From the NCBI GenBank assembly GCA_964460795.1, contig CAYWRU010000020.1, positions 1-46,630 of the forward strand: 46,630 nt of DNA. Direction: 5' to 3'. Both the position numbers and the translations under genes were made by a program. Below are positions 1-7,781 of the stretch, piece by piece. The stretch comes from CAZOOM01 sp964460795 (lineage in GTDB: Bacteria; Omnitrophota; Omnitrophia; Omnitrophales; Aquincolibacteriaceae). The notes under the pieces were generated by a model. That model was not told the origin of the DNA. It did no database searches and was given only the letters and a program-made list of their open reading frames with translations. The first letter of the stretch is position 1. Every line of letters starts with the position of its first letter.

Positions 1-2
1 CG

Positions 3-608
3 GCTTACTTTTTTCAATGGGGACGGTTTGTGCTTTTTTATCAGGAAGGTCATTTAAGAAATGCCCTTTTGAAAATAGAATCCTTTTATCAGAAAGAAAC
101 GCCATCTTATCAGCTGAGCGCTGCCGGGGCTTTGGAAGCATGGTCTGAATCTGAACCGGATGCGAATTCCCTCCAGGAGTTTCATCCGGCTTCTCCGGCA
201 GAGTGGAGGAGCTGGGCTGGCGCGGTGGTTCGCATGAATTTAAAAAAAGGTAAAAGTGCGGATGAAATTTACCGGGATATTCCGGCCGCATTGAAGCCTG
301 AGGCGCGGGCTGCTTTTTGGGAAGGGGCGGGGGGAGCCCTTCTCCGTTATTCTTACGAAGAGCCGCGGGCGGGCTTTTTCGACTATAATCGATTTTCAAA
401 GCCGCTGAACGTGGAAGATCGGAAAAGTTTTTTCCGCGGGATCGGCCGGACAGCAGATATGTCCCGCCGGTTTTCAATACAGTCTTGTGAAACCTGGGAA
501 GTGGAATATCTTCCGGTCGAAACAGATCCTCTTCTTGCCGCTTGGCTTGAAGAGGGACGACAAAACGTTGAACATTTAGCAAATGCTCTGATGGAACCAC
601 ATGGCTAA
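3..608 (+). CDS. C-terminal part of a protein sharing a domain with the next gene (5' truncated)
   Basis: The frame is already open at the window edge, so this is probably the end of a longer protein; the first in-frame start-like codon is GTG at 30. No enzyme family is recognised. The last ~110 residues resemble the C-terminus of the next gene. Both contain an AF(F/W)EGxG block, a (V/R)EDxKxF block with two glycines after it, and a final W(L/I)xxG helix. The next protein carries this domain behind a membrane region, so this one may be a second membrane glycosyltransferase-like protein whose membrane part lies outside the window; that is inference. It overlaps the next gene by 8 bases, which implies co-translation. 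Confidence 0.6.
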   Translation, partial: AYFFQWGRFVLFYQEGHLRNALLKIESFYQKETPSYQLSAAGALEAWSESEPDANSLQEFHPASPAEWRSWAGAVVRMNLKKGKSADEIYRDIPAALKPEARAAFWEGAGGALLRYSYEEPRAGFFDYNRFSKPLNVEDRKSFFRGIGRTADMSRRFSIQSCETWEVEYLPVETDPLLAAWLEEGRQNVEHLANALMEPHG

Positions 609-2760
609 TGATGAGGCAGTTTCGAAAAGGACCGCAGCCGGCTGGCTTTGGGTTGCGGGCTTGTTTCTTTGTTTGCGGCTTGGGGGGCTGATTTTTTTTC
701 ACCCTTCATGGAGCAGTCTTTTCCCTCTCGAGGAGTATTACCGGGGAGCTCTGGGGAGGGAAGTCCTTCAGGGCCTTTCCATGCCTTATTGGATGTACCG
801 GCCGGATAATTACTGCGGAGGATCTCTGGTGATGGGGGTCCTCGCGGCAGGATTTTTCAAAATTTTCGGATCTTCGGCATTTGTTTTAAAGTCCATTCCG
901 GTTTTCATTTCCCTCGGGGCCCTTCTGATTTGGTTCGCCATACTCGTGGGTGAATTCTCAAAAAAAACCGCAGGGTATTTTGCGCTCTTCTTCATTTTTT
1001 CACCGGCGGTCTTTCAGTGTTATTCTCTGGTTCCGCTCGGGGATCATTATGAAACGATGCTGATTTCTGCGGCGGCGGTATGGCTCTTTCTGAAAATGGA
1101 GAATGGGATAAGGGATAGCGAGGGGATAGAAGGGGATAAGGGGAAAAAAGATCATGGCTTTTCTTATCCCTTATCCCTTACCCCCTATCCCTTTCTGTTT
1201 GGGATGGTGTGTGGCTTCGGGGTGTGGTTTGCATATATTTTTTTACTGACTTTAACCGCTCTTGCGCTTCTATCCGGGATGCGCAATCCTCAAAAACAGC
1301 GGCTTTCGGAGTTCGCGATCTTTGGACTGGGTTTTTTAACCGGATTTTTGCCTTGGATTTTGACAGCGCTGAAAGCAGGGCTTCCGGGTTTAAATTTAAA
1401 CGGTATGCCGCTTCAGAATTTCTTCCAGTTTTCGATGGGGAGCTGGAGAAATTTTTTTCTGCGCGATGTCGCAGGTCTTTTTTGGCCTCCATCGGGCCGG
1501 AGTTACCCGGGTTATTTTGAAATCGGATCATTTTATGCGCTTCTTTTGATTTTGCCCGGAGCCAGCGCTTTACTGATTCGCATCAGCCGCGGCCACGGGC
1601 TGCCTTTTTCTTCATCGTCGATGTCCCGCGTCACGCGTTTTTTTGTGTTGTACAGCGTTCTTCATTGCGCGGCTCTTCAATGGACGAGATTTGAAGGGGA
1701 GCGTTATCTCACTCCGCTCATGCCGGCTATTATTTTCTTTTGGGCCCGAACCATGGATTATTTTGAATCTTTGGCGCCTTCTTTCCCGAAGATTGGCCGG
1801 TTTCTTTTTGCTTTTCCTCTTTTAGGTTTAGGAGCTTACCTGTGGTTTTCGATGACTTCTCCGGTATTTGCCGGATCGCTTTTAAAAACGCCGGGCTATG
1901 CTTACGATCACTTGGCGCAAATTCCGGTTTGCAGAGATTGGAAGGACTGTCTCACCCTGCATGAAAAAATGATGGCTAAAAAAAACCCGGAAGACCAGCG
2001 GAATTTATGGAAATCGCTGGCCGCTCGAACGGCCTCGGAGTGGGTCAACCGTGATGATGCGCCGCCCGAACGTCTTTTTACGCACGCTGATTTTTCAGCG
2101 GCTTTTTATTTTTATTCGGGGAGATCTCTTTTCGCAGTTTATGATTCCTCTTACTTTAATACGGCTGAAGTGCTGGCAGGTCTTTGGCAGGACCAGAGTC
2201 CGCCGCTTCGCCTAGGGCTCTTAGGGATGCTTTATGATTTTGCCAACTACCCCTTTTATGAAAAAATGAATTTGCCGGATGAAAGAAAGGCTGCTTTGCC
2301 CGAGGAAGCCCGGCGGGGCTATTTTCGCGCTGCAGGTTATCAGTACCTTGAATATTGGAGACGAAAAGGGGTCCCGCTTCGGGAGCTTTATCCCATGGCT
2401 TGCGGCTATATTAAGGGAGAGGCCCGCGACATTCGAGAGGCTTTTTTTGAAGGATTCGGATTTTATTTTACAAGAAATCATCCGGAAATCGCTCCGCAAA
2501 GGTTCTTTAAGGAGCAAGGAGTCCGGACACTTTTTTCCCGGGAGGATCAAAAGGCGTTTTATATCGGAGCGGGCTGGGGAGCAGAAATTCATTCCGCTTT
2601 TTTTCCGGAAGAATATGAAAACTGGGTTTTGAAGTGGATGCAGGATGAGCGGGATGAGGAATCCCGGTCCTGGATTCAACAAGGAAAAGACGAAGTTCGG
2701 ACTTCATTTGCGGCTTTATATGAAAGCAGCGGGATTCCAAACCGTTTTTTACGCTCCTAG
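601..2760 (+). CDS. Putative GT-C-type membrane glycosyltransferase with C-terminal soluble domain
   Basis: A 719-residue protein. Residues ~1-430 hold about ten hydrophobic helices. Residues ~430-719 are soluble and match the C-terminal domain of the upstream partial gene. After the first helix there is an acidic loop (PLEEYYRG), in the position where GT-C enzymes (ArnT/PMT-like) keep their catalytic acidic motif. GT-C enzymes use polyprenyl-phosphate sugars at the outer face of the inner membrane. The donor and acceptor cannot be told from sequence. A palindromic repeat at 1105-1193 is translated in frame in a loop between helices, adding ~30 charged and aromatic residues. The ATG overlaps the previous stop region by 8 bases. 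GT-C membership is moderately likely; catalytic activity is unproven. Confidence 0.65.
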   Translation: MANDEAVSKRTAAGWLWVAGLFLCLRLGGLIFFHPSWSSLFPLEEYYRGALGREVLQGLSMPYWMYRPDNYCGGSLVMGVLAAGFFKIFGSSAFVLKSIPVFISLGALLIWFAILVGEFSKKTAGYFALFFIFSPAVFQCYSLVPLGDHYETMLISAAAVWLFLKMENGIRDSEGIEGDKGKKDHGFSYPLSLTPYPFLFGMVCGFGVWFAYIFLLTLTALALLSGMRNPQKQRLSEFAIFGLGFLTGFLPWILTALKAGLPGLNLNGMPLQNFFQFSMGSWRNFFLRDVAGLFWPPSGRSYPGYFEIGSFYALLLILPGASALLIRISRGHGLPFSSSSMSRVTRFFVLYSVLHCAALQWTRFEGERYLTPLMPAIIFFWARTMDYFESLAPSFPKIGRFLFAFPLLGLGAYLWFSMTSPVFAGSLLKTPGYAYDHLAQIPVCRDWKDCLTLHEKMMAKKNPEDQRNLWKSLAARTASEWVNRDDAPPERLFTHADFSAAFYFYSGRSLFAVYDSSYFNTAEVLAGLWQDQSPPLRLGLLGMLYDFANYPFYEKMNLPDERKAALPEEARRGYFRAAGYQYLEYWRRKGVPLRELYPMACGYIKGEARDIREAFFEGFGFYFTRNHPEIAPQRFFKEQGVRTLFSREDQKAFYIGAGWGAEIHSAFFPEEYENWVLKWMQDERDEESRSWIQQGKDEVRTSFAALYESSGIPNRFLRS
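1105..1193. repeat. Palindromic repeat inserted in frame in a membrane protein gene
   Basis: GGGATAAGGGATAG and GGGGATAAGGGG runs are followed by their reverse complements (CTTATCCCTTATCCC, CCCCTATCCC) around a short AT-rich centre, forming a long hairpin. The host reading frame continues through it and codes for an inter-helix loop. Base composition and encoded peptide differ from the flanks. Confidence 0.8.
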
Positions 2761-2794
2761 GGGAAAGGCCGGGGGGGACCGCCAGTAAATCCAG

Positions 2795-2873
2795 TTATTT
2801 TTCGAGTGCTCTTCCCGGCTCGGACACGCTTTGCAGACTCGCGAACTTGCCGGGGAAGAGACTCTTAAAATAA
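2795..2873. repeat. Imperfect inverted repeat in the intergenic region
   Basis: Arms at 2795-2819 and 2849-2873 are about 80% complementary (TTATTTTTCGAG... against ...CTTAAAATAA), with a 29-base loop. It lies between the end of the membrane protein gene and the promoter of the sugar operon. It may act as a terminator-like hairpin or be another dispersed palindrome; no U-tract follows. Confidence 0.45.
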
Positions 2874-2937
2874 CTTCGTCGGTTGCTCCGAGGAGCCGCT
2901 GGATCGAAGAACCTATGTCCGGCTCTGGTTTTGGGCT

Positions 2938-2966
2938 TTGGTTTGAGGTTGAGCCGGGATTATAAT
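2938..2966 (+). promoter_or_regulatory. Sigma70-like promoter for the glycan operon
   Basis: TTGGTT at 2938-2943 and a perfect TATAAT at 2961-2966 are separated by 17 bases. Transcription would begin near 2973. This excludes the upstream ATG at 2965 and supports the ATG at 2989 as the first start. Confidence 0.6.
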
Positions 2967-2988
2967 GCCGCGTTCACAAGGAAGCAGG

Positions 2989-3915
2989 ATGAAACCTAAA
3001 ATACTGATTACAGGCGGAAGCGGATACTTCGGATCGGTGCTTGCGCGTGTTTTGATCGATCGCGAATTTTCGGTGCATGTGCTGGATGAAAATCCCTTTC
3101 CCGGGCCTTCGATCCGGCGCGAAACATTCCAGATGACTCAGGGCGATGTTAATGATGCAGGTTTGGTCCGCACGCTTTTGAAAGATGCGGATGTGATTTT
3201 CCCTTTAGCGGCGGTGGTGGGGTCCTTTTTGTGTGATCAGAATCCTTCCAAGGCCCAAGCCGTCAATTATGAAGCGATCAAGCTCCTGAATCGTTTACGC
3301 AGCCGCGATCAGCAAATTATTTTTCCTATGACCAATGCCGGTTATGTGCGTCCACGCTCCGGCGACGTCTGTGACGAGAATTCTCCCATGAGGCCGCTGA
3401 CTTTGTATGCCAAAACAAAACGAGACGCAGAGTCGCTTTTACTTGATAGCGGTGAGGTGATCTCGCTTCGTATGGCGTCTCTCCTTGGATCTTCTCCGAA
3501 TATGCGGTGGGATCTGCTCGTGCATCATTTTTTACAAACTGCTTTTACAGAAAAGCGACTTGTCCTCTACGAGCCGAATGCAAAGAGGAATTTTTTGCAT
3601 GTTCTCGATGCAGTCGATGGATTTATTTTTTGCCTCTCCAAATGGGATGACCTTAAAGGCCAGCCGTACAATTTGGGATTTGAAGCCGCGAATCTGACGA
3701 AGATAGAAATTGTCAAAAAAATTCAAAAGTTTCTCCCGGATCTGGAGATTGTCTCGGCAAAAGAAGGAAAAGATCCGGAAGGACGAGATTTTTTTATTTC
3801 CAATGAACGACTCCGTAAAGCAGGGTTCGAAGCGAAGCGGACTCTCGAGCAGGGGATTGAGGAAGCTTTGGATCATCTGAGGAAAAATCTGTGCGAACCG
3901 GCTTCCATCAAATAA
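2989..3915 (+). CDS. NAD-dependent epimerase/dehydratase (extended SDR)
   Basis: A 308-residue nucleotide-sugar epimerase/dehydratase of the extended short-chain dehydrogenase family. The N-terminus has the NAD-binding motif GGSGYFG, followed by GDVND and a PLAA(V)VG strand end. The catalytic YxxxK is present as YAKTK. The start at ATG 2989 has an AAGGA ribosome site seven bases upstream and fits the promoter at 2938-2966; an in-frame ATG at 2965 would lie inside the -10 box. It is the first gene of the sugar operon and overlaps the next gene by 25 bases. The substrate is probably an NDP-sugar made by the neighbouring nucleotidyltransferase and kinase. Family assignment is firm; the exact reaction is unknown. 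Confidence 0.85.
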   Translation: MKPKILITGGSGYFGSVLARVLIDREFSVHVLDENPFPGPSIRRETFQMTQGDVNDAGLVRTLLKDADVIFPLAAVVGSFLCDQNPSKAQAVNYEAIKLLNRLRSRDQQIIFPMTNAGYVRPRSGDVCDENSPMRPLTLYAKTKRDAESLLLDSGEVISLRMASLLGSSPNMRWDLLVHHFLQTAFTEKRLVLYEPNAKRNFLHVLDAVDGFIFCLSKWDDLKGQPYNLGFEAANLTKIEIVKKIQKFLPDLEIVSAKEGKDPEGRDFFISNERLRKAGFEAKRTLEQGIEEALDHLRKNLCEPASIK

Positions 3916-4640
3916 CAGCAGTCATTCTGGCCGGAGGAAAAGGGGAGCGGCTAAAATCTGTTCTCCAGGATCGTCCCAAGGTTTTGGCTGAAATTTCAGG
4001 AAAGCCGTTGCTGGCGTATCTGCTGGACCGGCTTCGGTTGTTTGGATTCCAGCGAGTAGTTTTAGCCACCGGAGTCGGAGCTGATCAAGTTCAGGGAGTT
4101 TTTGGGATGCAGTATCAGAATCTGGAACTGATTTATTCTAGAGAAGAAAAACCGCTTGGAACCGCCGGAGCGCTTCGCCTTGCTTTGGATGTTTGCAAAG
4201 AGAAAATTCTTTTGGTCATGAACGGCGATTCCTTTTGCGATGTGGATCTGGAGGATTTCCTGACATGGTTTCTAAAAGGAAATTATGAAATGGGAATGGT
4301 GCTGGCGCCGTCTTGCAAGGACAAAAGATTTGGTGTGGTCAAGATCGAAGCAGATGGCCGTGTAAAGAGTTTTCAGGAAAAAGCGCAGGCCGAGGGCTAT
4401 GTGAATGCCGGCATTTATTTTGTAAAGCGCAGTTTGGTGGAAACCATCCCGAGCCATCGTGAAGTCTCGCTGGAGAAAGAAATGTTTCCAATTTGGACCT
4501 CGCGCGCTTTTTATGGCTATCCCACGGAAGCTGTTTTGCGGGATATCGGAACTCCTGAATCTTACGCGGAGTGCCAGAAGGGGACAGTCCCCTTATTTGA
4601 GAAAGGCCTGTCCCTAAGGGGACTGTCCCCTTGCTTATGA
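3891..4640 (+). CDS. hddC: Sugar-1-phosphate nucleotidyltransferase (HddC-like)
   Basis: A 249-residue NTP_transferase protein that activates a sugar-1-phosphate. It shows the family nucleotide-binding motif (LAGGKGERL) followed by RPKVLAEISGKPLL, and an NGDSF-DVD acidic metal site. The next gene is a heptose-7-phosphate-kinase-like GHMP kinase, the usual partner of D-glycero-D-manno-heptose-1-phosphate guanylyltransferase, so an HddC-type role is plausible; mannose-1-phosphate is an alternative. The GTG start at 3891 has a GAGG upstream. The last ~17 residues are encoded by a palindromic repeat (4578-4632), so the native C-terminus has probably been replaced. The stop overlaps the next ATG (ATGA at 4637). 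Confidence 0.75.
   Translation: MRTGFHQITAVILAGGKGERLKSVLQDRPKVLAEISGKPLLAYLLDRLRLFGFQRVVLATGVGADQVQGVFGMQYQNLELIYSREEKPLGTAGALRLALDVCKEKILLVMNGDSFCDVDLEDFLTWFLKGNYEMGMVLAPSCKDKRFGVVKIEADGRVKSFQEKAQAEGYVNAGIYFVKRSLVETIPSHREVSLEKEMFPIWTSRAFYGYPTEAVLRDIGTPESYAECQKGTVPLFEKGLSLRGLSPCL
4578..4632. repeat. GGGGACAGTCCCC palindrome pair forming the 3' end of the nucleotidyltransferase gene
   Basis: AAGGGGACAGTCCCCTT (4578-4594) and its exact reverse complement (4616-4632) flank 21 bases that contain a related GGCCTGTCCCT. The unit codes for the last residues of the upstream protein and ends just before the next start codon, so it also lies in that gene's ribosome-binding region. Confidence 0.9.
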
Positions 4641-5755
4641 TTATCACCCGCACACCGTACCGCATCTCTTTTTTTGGAGGAGGAACCGATTATCCGGTCT
4701 GGTATCAGGAAAACGGCGGCGAGGTGCTGGCCTCTACCATTAATAAGTACTGTTATCTGACCTGTCGATTTTTGCCGGCCTTTTTTGAGCACCGGATCCG
4801 CATTGTTTATTCTAAAACAGAACTTTGTCATTCTCTGGATGAAATTGCACATCCCGTGGTGCGTGAGGCGCTGCGTTATTTAAAATTTGAGGAAGGAATC
4901 GAGATTCATCATGACGGCGATCTTCCGGCCCGGAGCGGTGTCGGATCCAGTTCATCGTTTACCGTCTGTCTGCTGCAGGCTTTGCATGCTTTAAGGGGCG
5001 AATTCACCACCCCAGATCAACTGGCTCGGGAAAGTATTTTGATCGAGCGGGATATTTTAAAAGAAACCGTGGGGTCTCAGGATCAGATTCAAGCAGCGTA
5101 TGGAGGGCTCAATCATTTGATTTTTCATCCGGACGGGTCTTTTCAGGTAAATCCAATCTCTCTTCCTGCAGATAGAAAAGAGGAGCTGGAAGCTCATTTA
5201 ATGCTTTTCTTTACCGGAATTCGCCGCTCGGCTTCGGAAATTGCAGCTAGCTACGTGGAAAGTTTTGGCAAAATGGAAAAAGGACTCAGCCGTTTAATCC
5301 AGTTGGTGCGCGCCGCCAAAACCCTTTTGGAGGGGCAGGGCGAAATGTCGGATTTTGGAAAGATTTTGGATGAATCCTGGAGAATCAAAACAACGTGGAG
5401 TGCTCAGGTTGCACCACGTCCGGTTTTGGAAATGATGGAGGCCGCGCGTTCAAGCGGGGCTTTGGGAGGAAAACTCATCGGTGCGGGCGGCGGAGGGTTT
5501 CTTCTTCTCTTTGTTCCTCCGCAGCTGCAAAATTCAGTTCGTATACGGCTTAAAAAATTGGTGGAGGTCCAAATCGCTTTGGAGGCGACCGGCTCGCAGA
5601 TTATTTTAAATGATGAGATCCGGCGCCATGCCTTTGATGAAGCGAAATGGCAGGATTTTCGTCGGGAACTTGCTTTGGCGCGTGAGACGAATAAAACCGG
5701 AGCTGTCATTCCCGGCTGGTTTCCAGAAACCAGCACGGGAAAGTGCGAGGGCTAA
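4637..5755 (+). CDS. hddA: D-glycero-D-manno-heptose 7-phosphate kinase-like GHMP kinase
   Basis: A 372-residue GHMP-superfamily kinase. The N-terminus MIITRTPYRISFFGGGTDYP is characteristic of the HddA-like group. The ATP loop reads ARSGVGSSSSF and a C-terminal GAGGGGF motif is present. HddA phosphorylates D-glycero-D-manno-heptose 7-phosphate at C1 on the way to GDP-heptose, and an HddC-like transferase is directly upstream. No GmhA isomerase or GmhB phosphatase is in the window. ATG 4637 is chosen because it begins the conserved motif and overlaps the previous stop; a TTG lies 6 bases upstream. The final ~17 residues come from a palindromic repeat beginning near 5703. Confidence 0.75.
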   Translation: MIITRTPYRISFFGGGTDYPVWYQENGGEVLASTINKYCYLTCRFLPAFFEHRIRIVYSKTELCHSLDEIAHPVVREALRYLKFEEGIEIHHDGDLPARSGVGSSSSFTVCLLQALHALRGEFTTPDQLARESILIERDILKETVGSQDQIQAAYGGLNHLIFHPDGSFQVNPISLPADRKEELEAHLMLFFTGIRRSASEIAASYVESFGKMEKGLSRLIQLVRAAKTLLEGQGEMSDFGKILDESWRIKTTWSAQVAPRPVLEMMEAARSSGALGGKLIGAGGGGFLLLFVPPQLQNSVRIRLKKLVEVQIALEATGSQIILNDEIRRHAFDEAKWQDFRRELALARETNKTGAVIPGWFPETSTGKCEG

Positions 5756-5842
5756 CGAAGCCCTCGTCATTCCCGCGCGTTTTTGGCGGGAATCCACAAC
5801 ATTCAGCCATGATGGATCCCCGATAGAACCATTCGGGGATGA
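5703..5842. repeat. Composite palindromic repeat (two modules)
   Basis: The first module has GTCATTCCCGG, a TGGTTT/AAACCA hairpin, CACGGGAAAG and a GAGGGCT/AGCCCTC stem. The second has CATTCCCG with CGGGAATCC, then GGATCCCCGAT paired with CGGGGATGACA. The same two-module order recurs at 26033-26266. It forms the 3' end of the kinase gene and the gap before the next gene. Confidence 0.85.
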
Positions 5843-5866
5843 CAAATAACAAAATGAGATTGTTTG

Positions 5867-6829
5867 ATGAATAAAAATTCAAAAATTCTTGTGGCCGGTG
5901 AAAAGAAAATTGCGGGCATTGCAGTTCGCCACCGGCTTGAAGAGTTGGGATATTCTCAGATTATAGCTTTTGATGAAAGGGACTGTCCCTCTGCAGGGAC
6001 AGTCCCTTTTGCTGATTATGAAAGTGTTAGCCGCTTTTTTGCCCAAAAAAAACCCGAATATGTTTTGATTGCCTCCGGTCCTCCGGGAGGAATCTTGGCT
6101 AATATCAAATATCCAGTCCAGTTTTCCCGTGAAAATCTTCTGGCCGCGGCGAACCTTTTAGAAGCTGCCCATCAACGGCCTGTAAAAAAACTCATTTATC
6201 TTGGAACATCCTGCACGTATCCGCGCGATGCAGCCCAGCCGCTCAAACCCGAGTATTTAATGAAGGGCTCTATGGAATTAACGAGTCGCGCGCACTCGAC
6301 AGCCCGGCTGGCCTGTATGGAGCTTTGTTTAGCCTATCGCCGGCAATACGGCGATCCTTTTTACGTGGCCATTCCCTCCGATATTTTTGGTCCTGAAGAT
6401 TATTTTGATCGTGAGGACGCGCATGTGATCGCAGCTCTCATGGCGAAGTTTCATCACGCCAAGTCGCAAAAAATGCCTTTGGTAGAACTGCTTGGAAGCG
6501 GAAAACCGATCCGCGATTTTATCTTCAGCCGGGATCTTGCCGACGCGTGCTTGTTTCTTTTGGAAAATTGGATGGGGGATGAAATCGTCAATATCAGCGC
6601 TCATGAGCCCCGTTCCATCCGAGAAATTGCAGGGATGATTAAAGAGGCCGTGGGTTTTCAAGGTGAAATCCAATTTGACGGCAAAAGTCCGGACGGAACT
6701 CCGGCAAAATATTTGGATGCGAGCCCGCTTTTTGCCGCCGGATGGAAGCCGAGAGTTCCGATCCGTGACGCACTTCAGTTGACCTATGAAGGCTATTTGA
6801 AAAATCTTGAAACGGTGGCGCGTGAATAA
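5867..6829 (+). CDS. GDP-L-fucose synthase-like SDR with altered catalytic dyad
   Basis: A 320-residue extended SDR. Its middle section matches GDP-L-fucose synthase in order: GTSCTYP, a PLKPEYLM block, CLAYRRQYG, and a GPEDYF loop. In the family the catalytic residues are Tyr and Lys of a YxxxK motif just before that block; here the positions read HSTAR, with His for Tyr and Arg for Lys. The protein may be a reductase with changed chemistry, or have lost SDR catalysis. A palindrome at 5976-6009 is translated in frame between an early strand and helix. ATG 5867 directly follows an in-frame TTG at 5864. It overlaps the next gene by 8 bases. Confidence 0.75.
   Translation: MNKNSKILVAGEKKIAGIAVRHRLEELGYSQIIAFDERDCPSAGTVPFADYESVSRFFAQKKPEYVLIASGPPGGILANIKYPVQFSRENLLAAANLLEAAHQRPVKKLIYLGTSCTYPRDAAQPLKPEYLMKGSMELTSRAHSTARLACMELCLAYRRQYGDPFYVAIPSDIFGPEDYFDREDAHVIAALMAKFHHAKSQKMPLVELLGSGKPIRDFIFSRDLADACLFLLENWMGDEIVNISAHEPRSIREIAGMIKEAVGFQGEIQFDGKSPDGTPAKYLDASPLFAAGWKPRVPIRDALQLTYEGYLKNLETVARE
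5976..6009. repeat. GGGACTGTCCC palindrome inserted in frame in the SDR gene
   Basis: AAAGGGACTGTCCCT and AGGGACAGTCCCTTT form an inverted pair around CTGC. The insert adds about eleven residues (including CPSAGTVPF) to an SDR loop and leaves the frame intact. Confidence 0.9.
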
Positions 6830-7781
6830 ATCCTGTTATCGCATGCTGTACTTGATCCGGCGTGTCGAAGAAGAGATTGCCCGGATTTATCCATCAGACA
6901 AAATCCAAAGTCCGATCCATCTTTCAATCGGTCAGGAAGCGATTTCTGTTGGCGTGTGCGCGGCGCTTCAAAAGTCAGATATCGTCTTTGGGACTTACCG
7001 GGGCCACGCGCTTTATCTTTCCAAAGGAGGCGACCTCAAGAAGCTGATCGCGGAACTTTACGGCAAGGCCTCAGGCTGCTGCGGAGGAAAGGGCGGATCT
7101 CTTCATCTGGCATCGATTGAAAACGGTTTTATGGGAACTTCCGCGGTGGTCGCTTCCGGTATTCCTCATGCGGTCGGTTATGCCTATGCCCTGAAATGTA
7201 AGGGGACAGTCCCTTTAAAGGGACTGTCCCCTTTGGTCGCGTGTTTTTTTGGAGACGGAGCCACGGAAGAGGGAGTCTTTTTTGAGTCACTGAATTTTGC
7301 AGCCCTAAAAAAACTACCCGTGCTTTTTGTCTGCGAAAATAATGAGCTTGCAGTTCATTCGCGTCAATCCGAACGCCAATCTGTTTGTAATATTACAGGA
7401 AAAGCTGCGGCTTTTGGAATTCCTACGGACCTTTTGGCCGGAGATGATCTTGCAGGGATTTATAAAAAAACTTGTGAGTGCGTGGAGGCCATGCGATCGG
7501 GAAAATCCGGTCCGTATTTTATGGAATGCAAAGTAAGCCGCTGGCGGGAGCACGTGGGGCCGAGTGAGGATTTCCAGTTTGGTTATCGTTTGCGCGGGGA
7601 AGTGGAGCCTTGGATGGCCAAAGATCCGGTCCGCATTTTTCGGGCCAAGCTTTCAGATTCTGAGGCCCTTCGGATTGAAAAAGAAGTGGATCAGGAAATT
7701 CAAGAAGCCTTTGAGTTTGCAGAAAAAAGTCCGGTGCCGGAACCGGCTGAACTATACACCGATGTGATTGAGGAATCATGA
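6822..7781 (+). CDS. Thiamine-diphosphate-dependent dehydrogenase E1-alpha-like subunit
   Basis: A 319-residue protein of the pyruvate/acetoin dehydrogenase E1-alpha family. It shows a TYRGH segment, a GxGGSLH loop (KGGSLH), a GIPHAVGYAYA helix, and the thiamine-diphosphate and Mg-binding GDGATEEG followed by CENNELA. The beta subunit follows with an ATGA overlap, so the two should form an alpha2beta2 enzyme. No E2 or E3 gene is nearby. Placed among sugar-nucleotide genes, it may transfer a two-carbon unit to a sugar, as proposed for AviB1/AviB2 in avilamycin; that role is inference. The GTG at 6822 is chosen; ATG 6843 is an alternative. A palindrome at 7200-7233 adds ~11 residues immediately before the cofactor motif. 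Confidence 0.8.
   Translation: MNKSCYRMLYLIRRVEEEIARIYPSDKIQSPIHLSIGQEAISVGVCAALQKSDIVFGTYRGHALYLSKGGDLKKLIAELYGKASGCCGGKGGSLHLASIENGFMGTSAVVASGIPHAVGYAYALKCKGTVPLKGLSPLVACFFGDGATEEGVFFESLNFAALKKLPVLFVCENNELAVHSRQSERQSVCNITGKAAAFGIPTDLLAGDDLAGIYKKTCECVEAMRSGKSGPYFMECKVSRWREHVGPSEDFQFGYRLRGEVEPWMAKDPVRIFRAKLSDSEALRIEKEVDQEIQEAFEFAEKSPVPEPAELYTDVIEES
7200..7233. repeat. GGGGACAGTCCC palindrome inserted in frame in the E1-alpha gene
   Basis: AAGGGGACAGTCCCTTT and AAAGGGACTGTCCCCTT lie head to head. The encoded KGTVPLKGLSP separates the AYALK helix from the VACFFGDGA strand, where other E1-alpha proteins have only a short turn. Confidence 0.9.

Noticed and set aside
2761..2964. tRNA or small RNA gene
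   Set aside because: The segment has a long imperfect hairpin, but no cloverleaf or GGTTCGA arm could be drawn.
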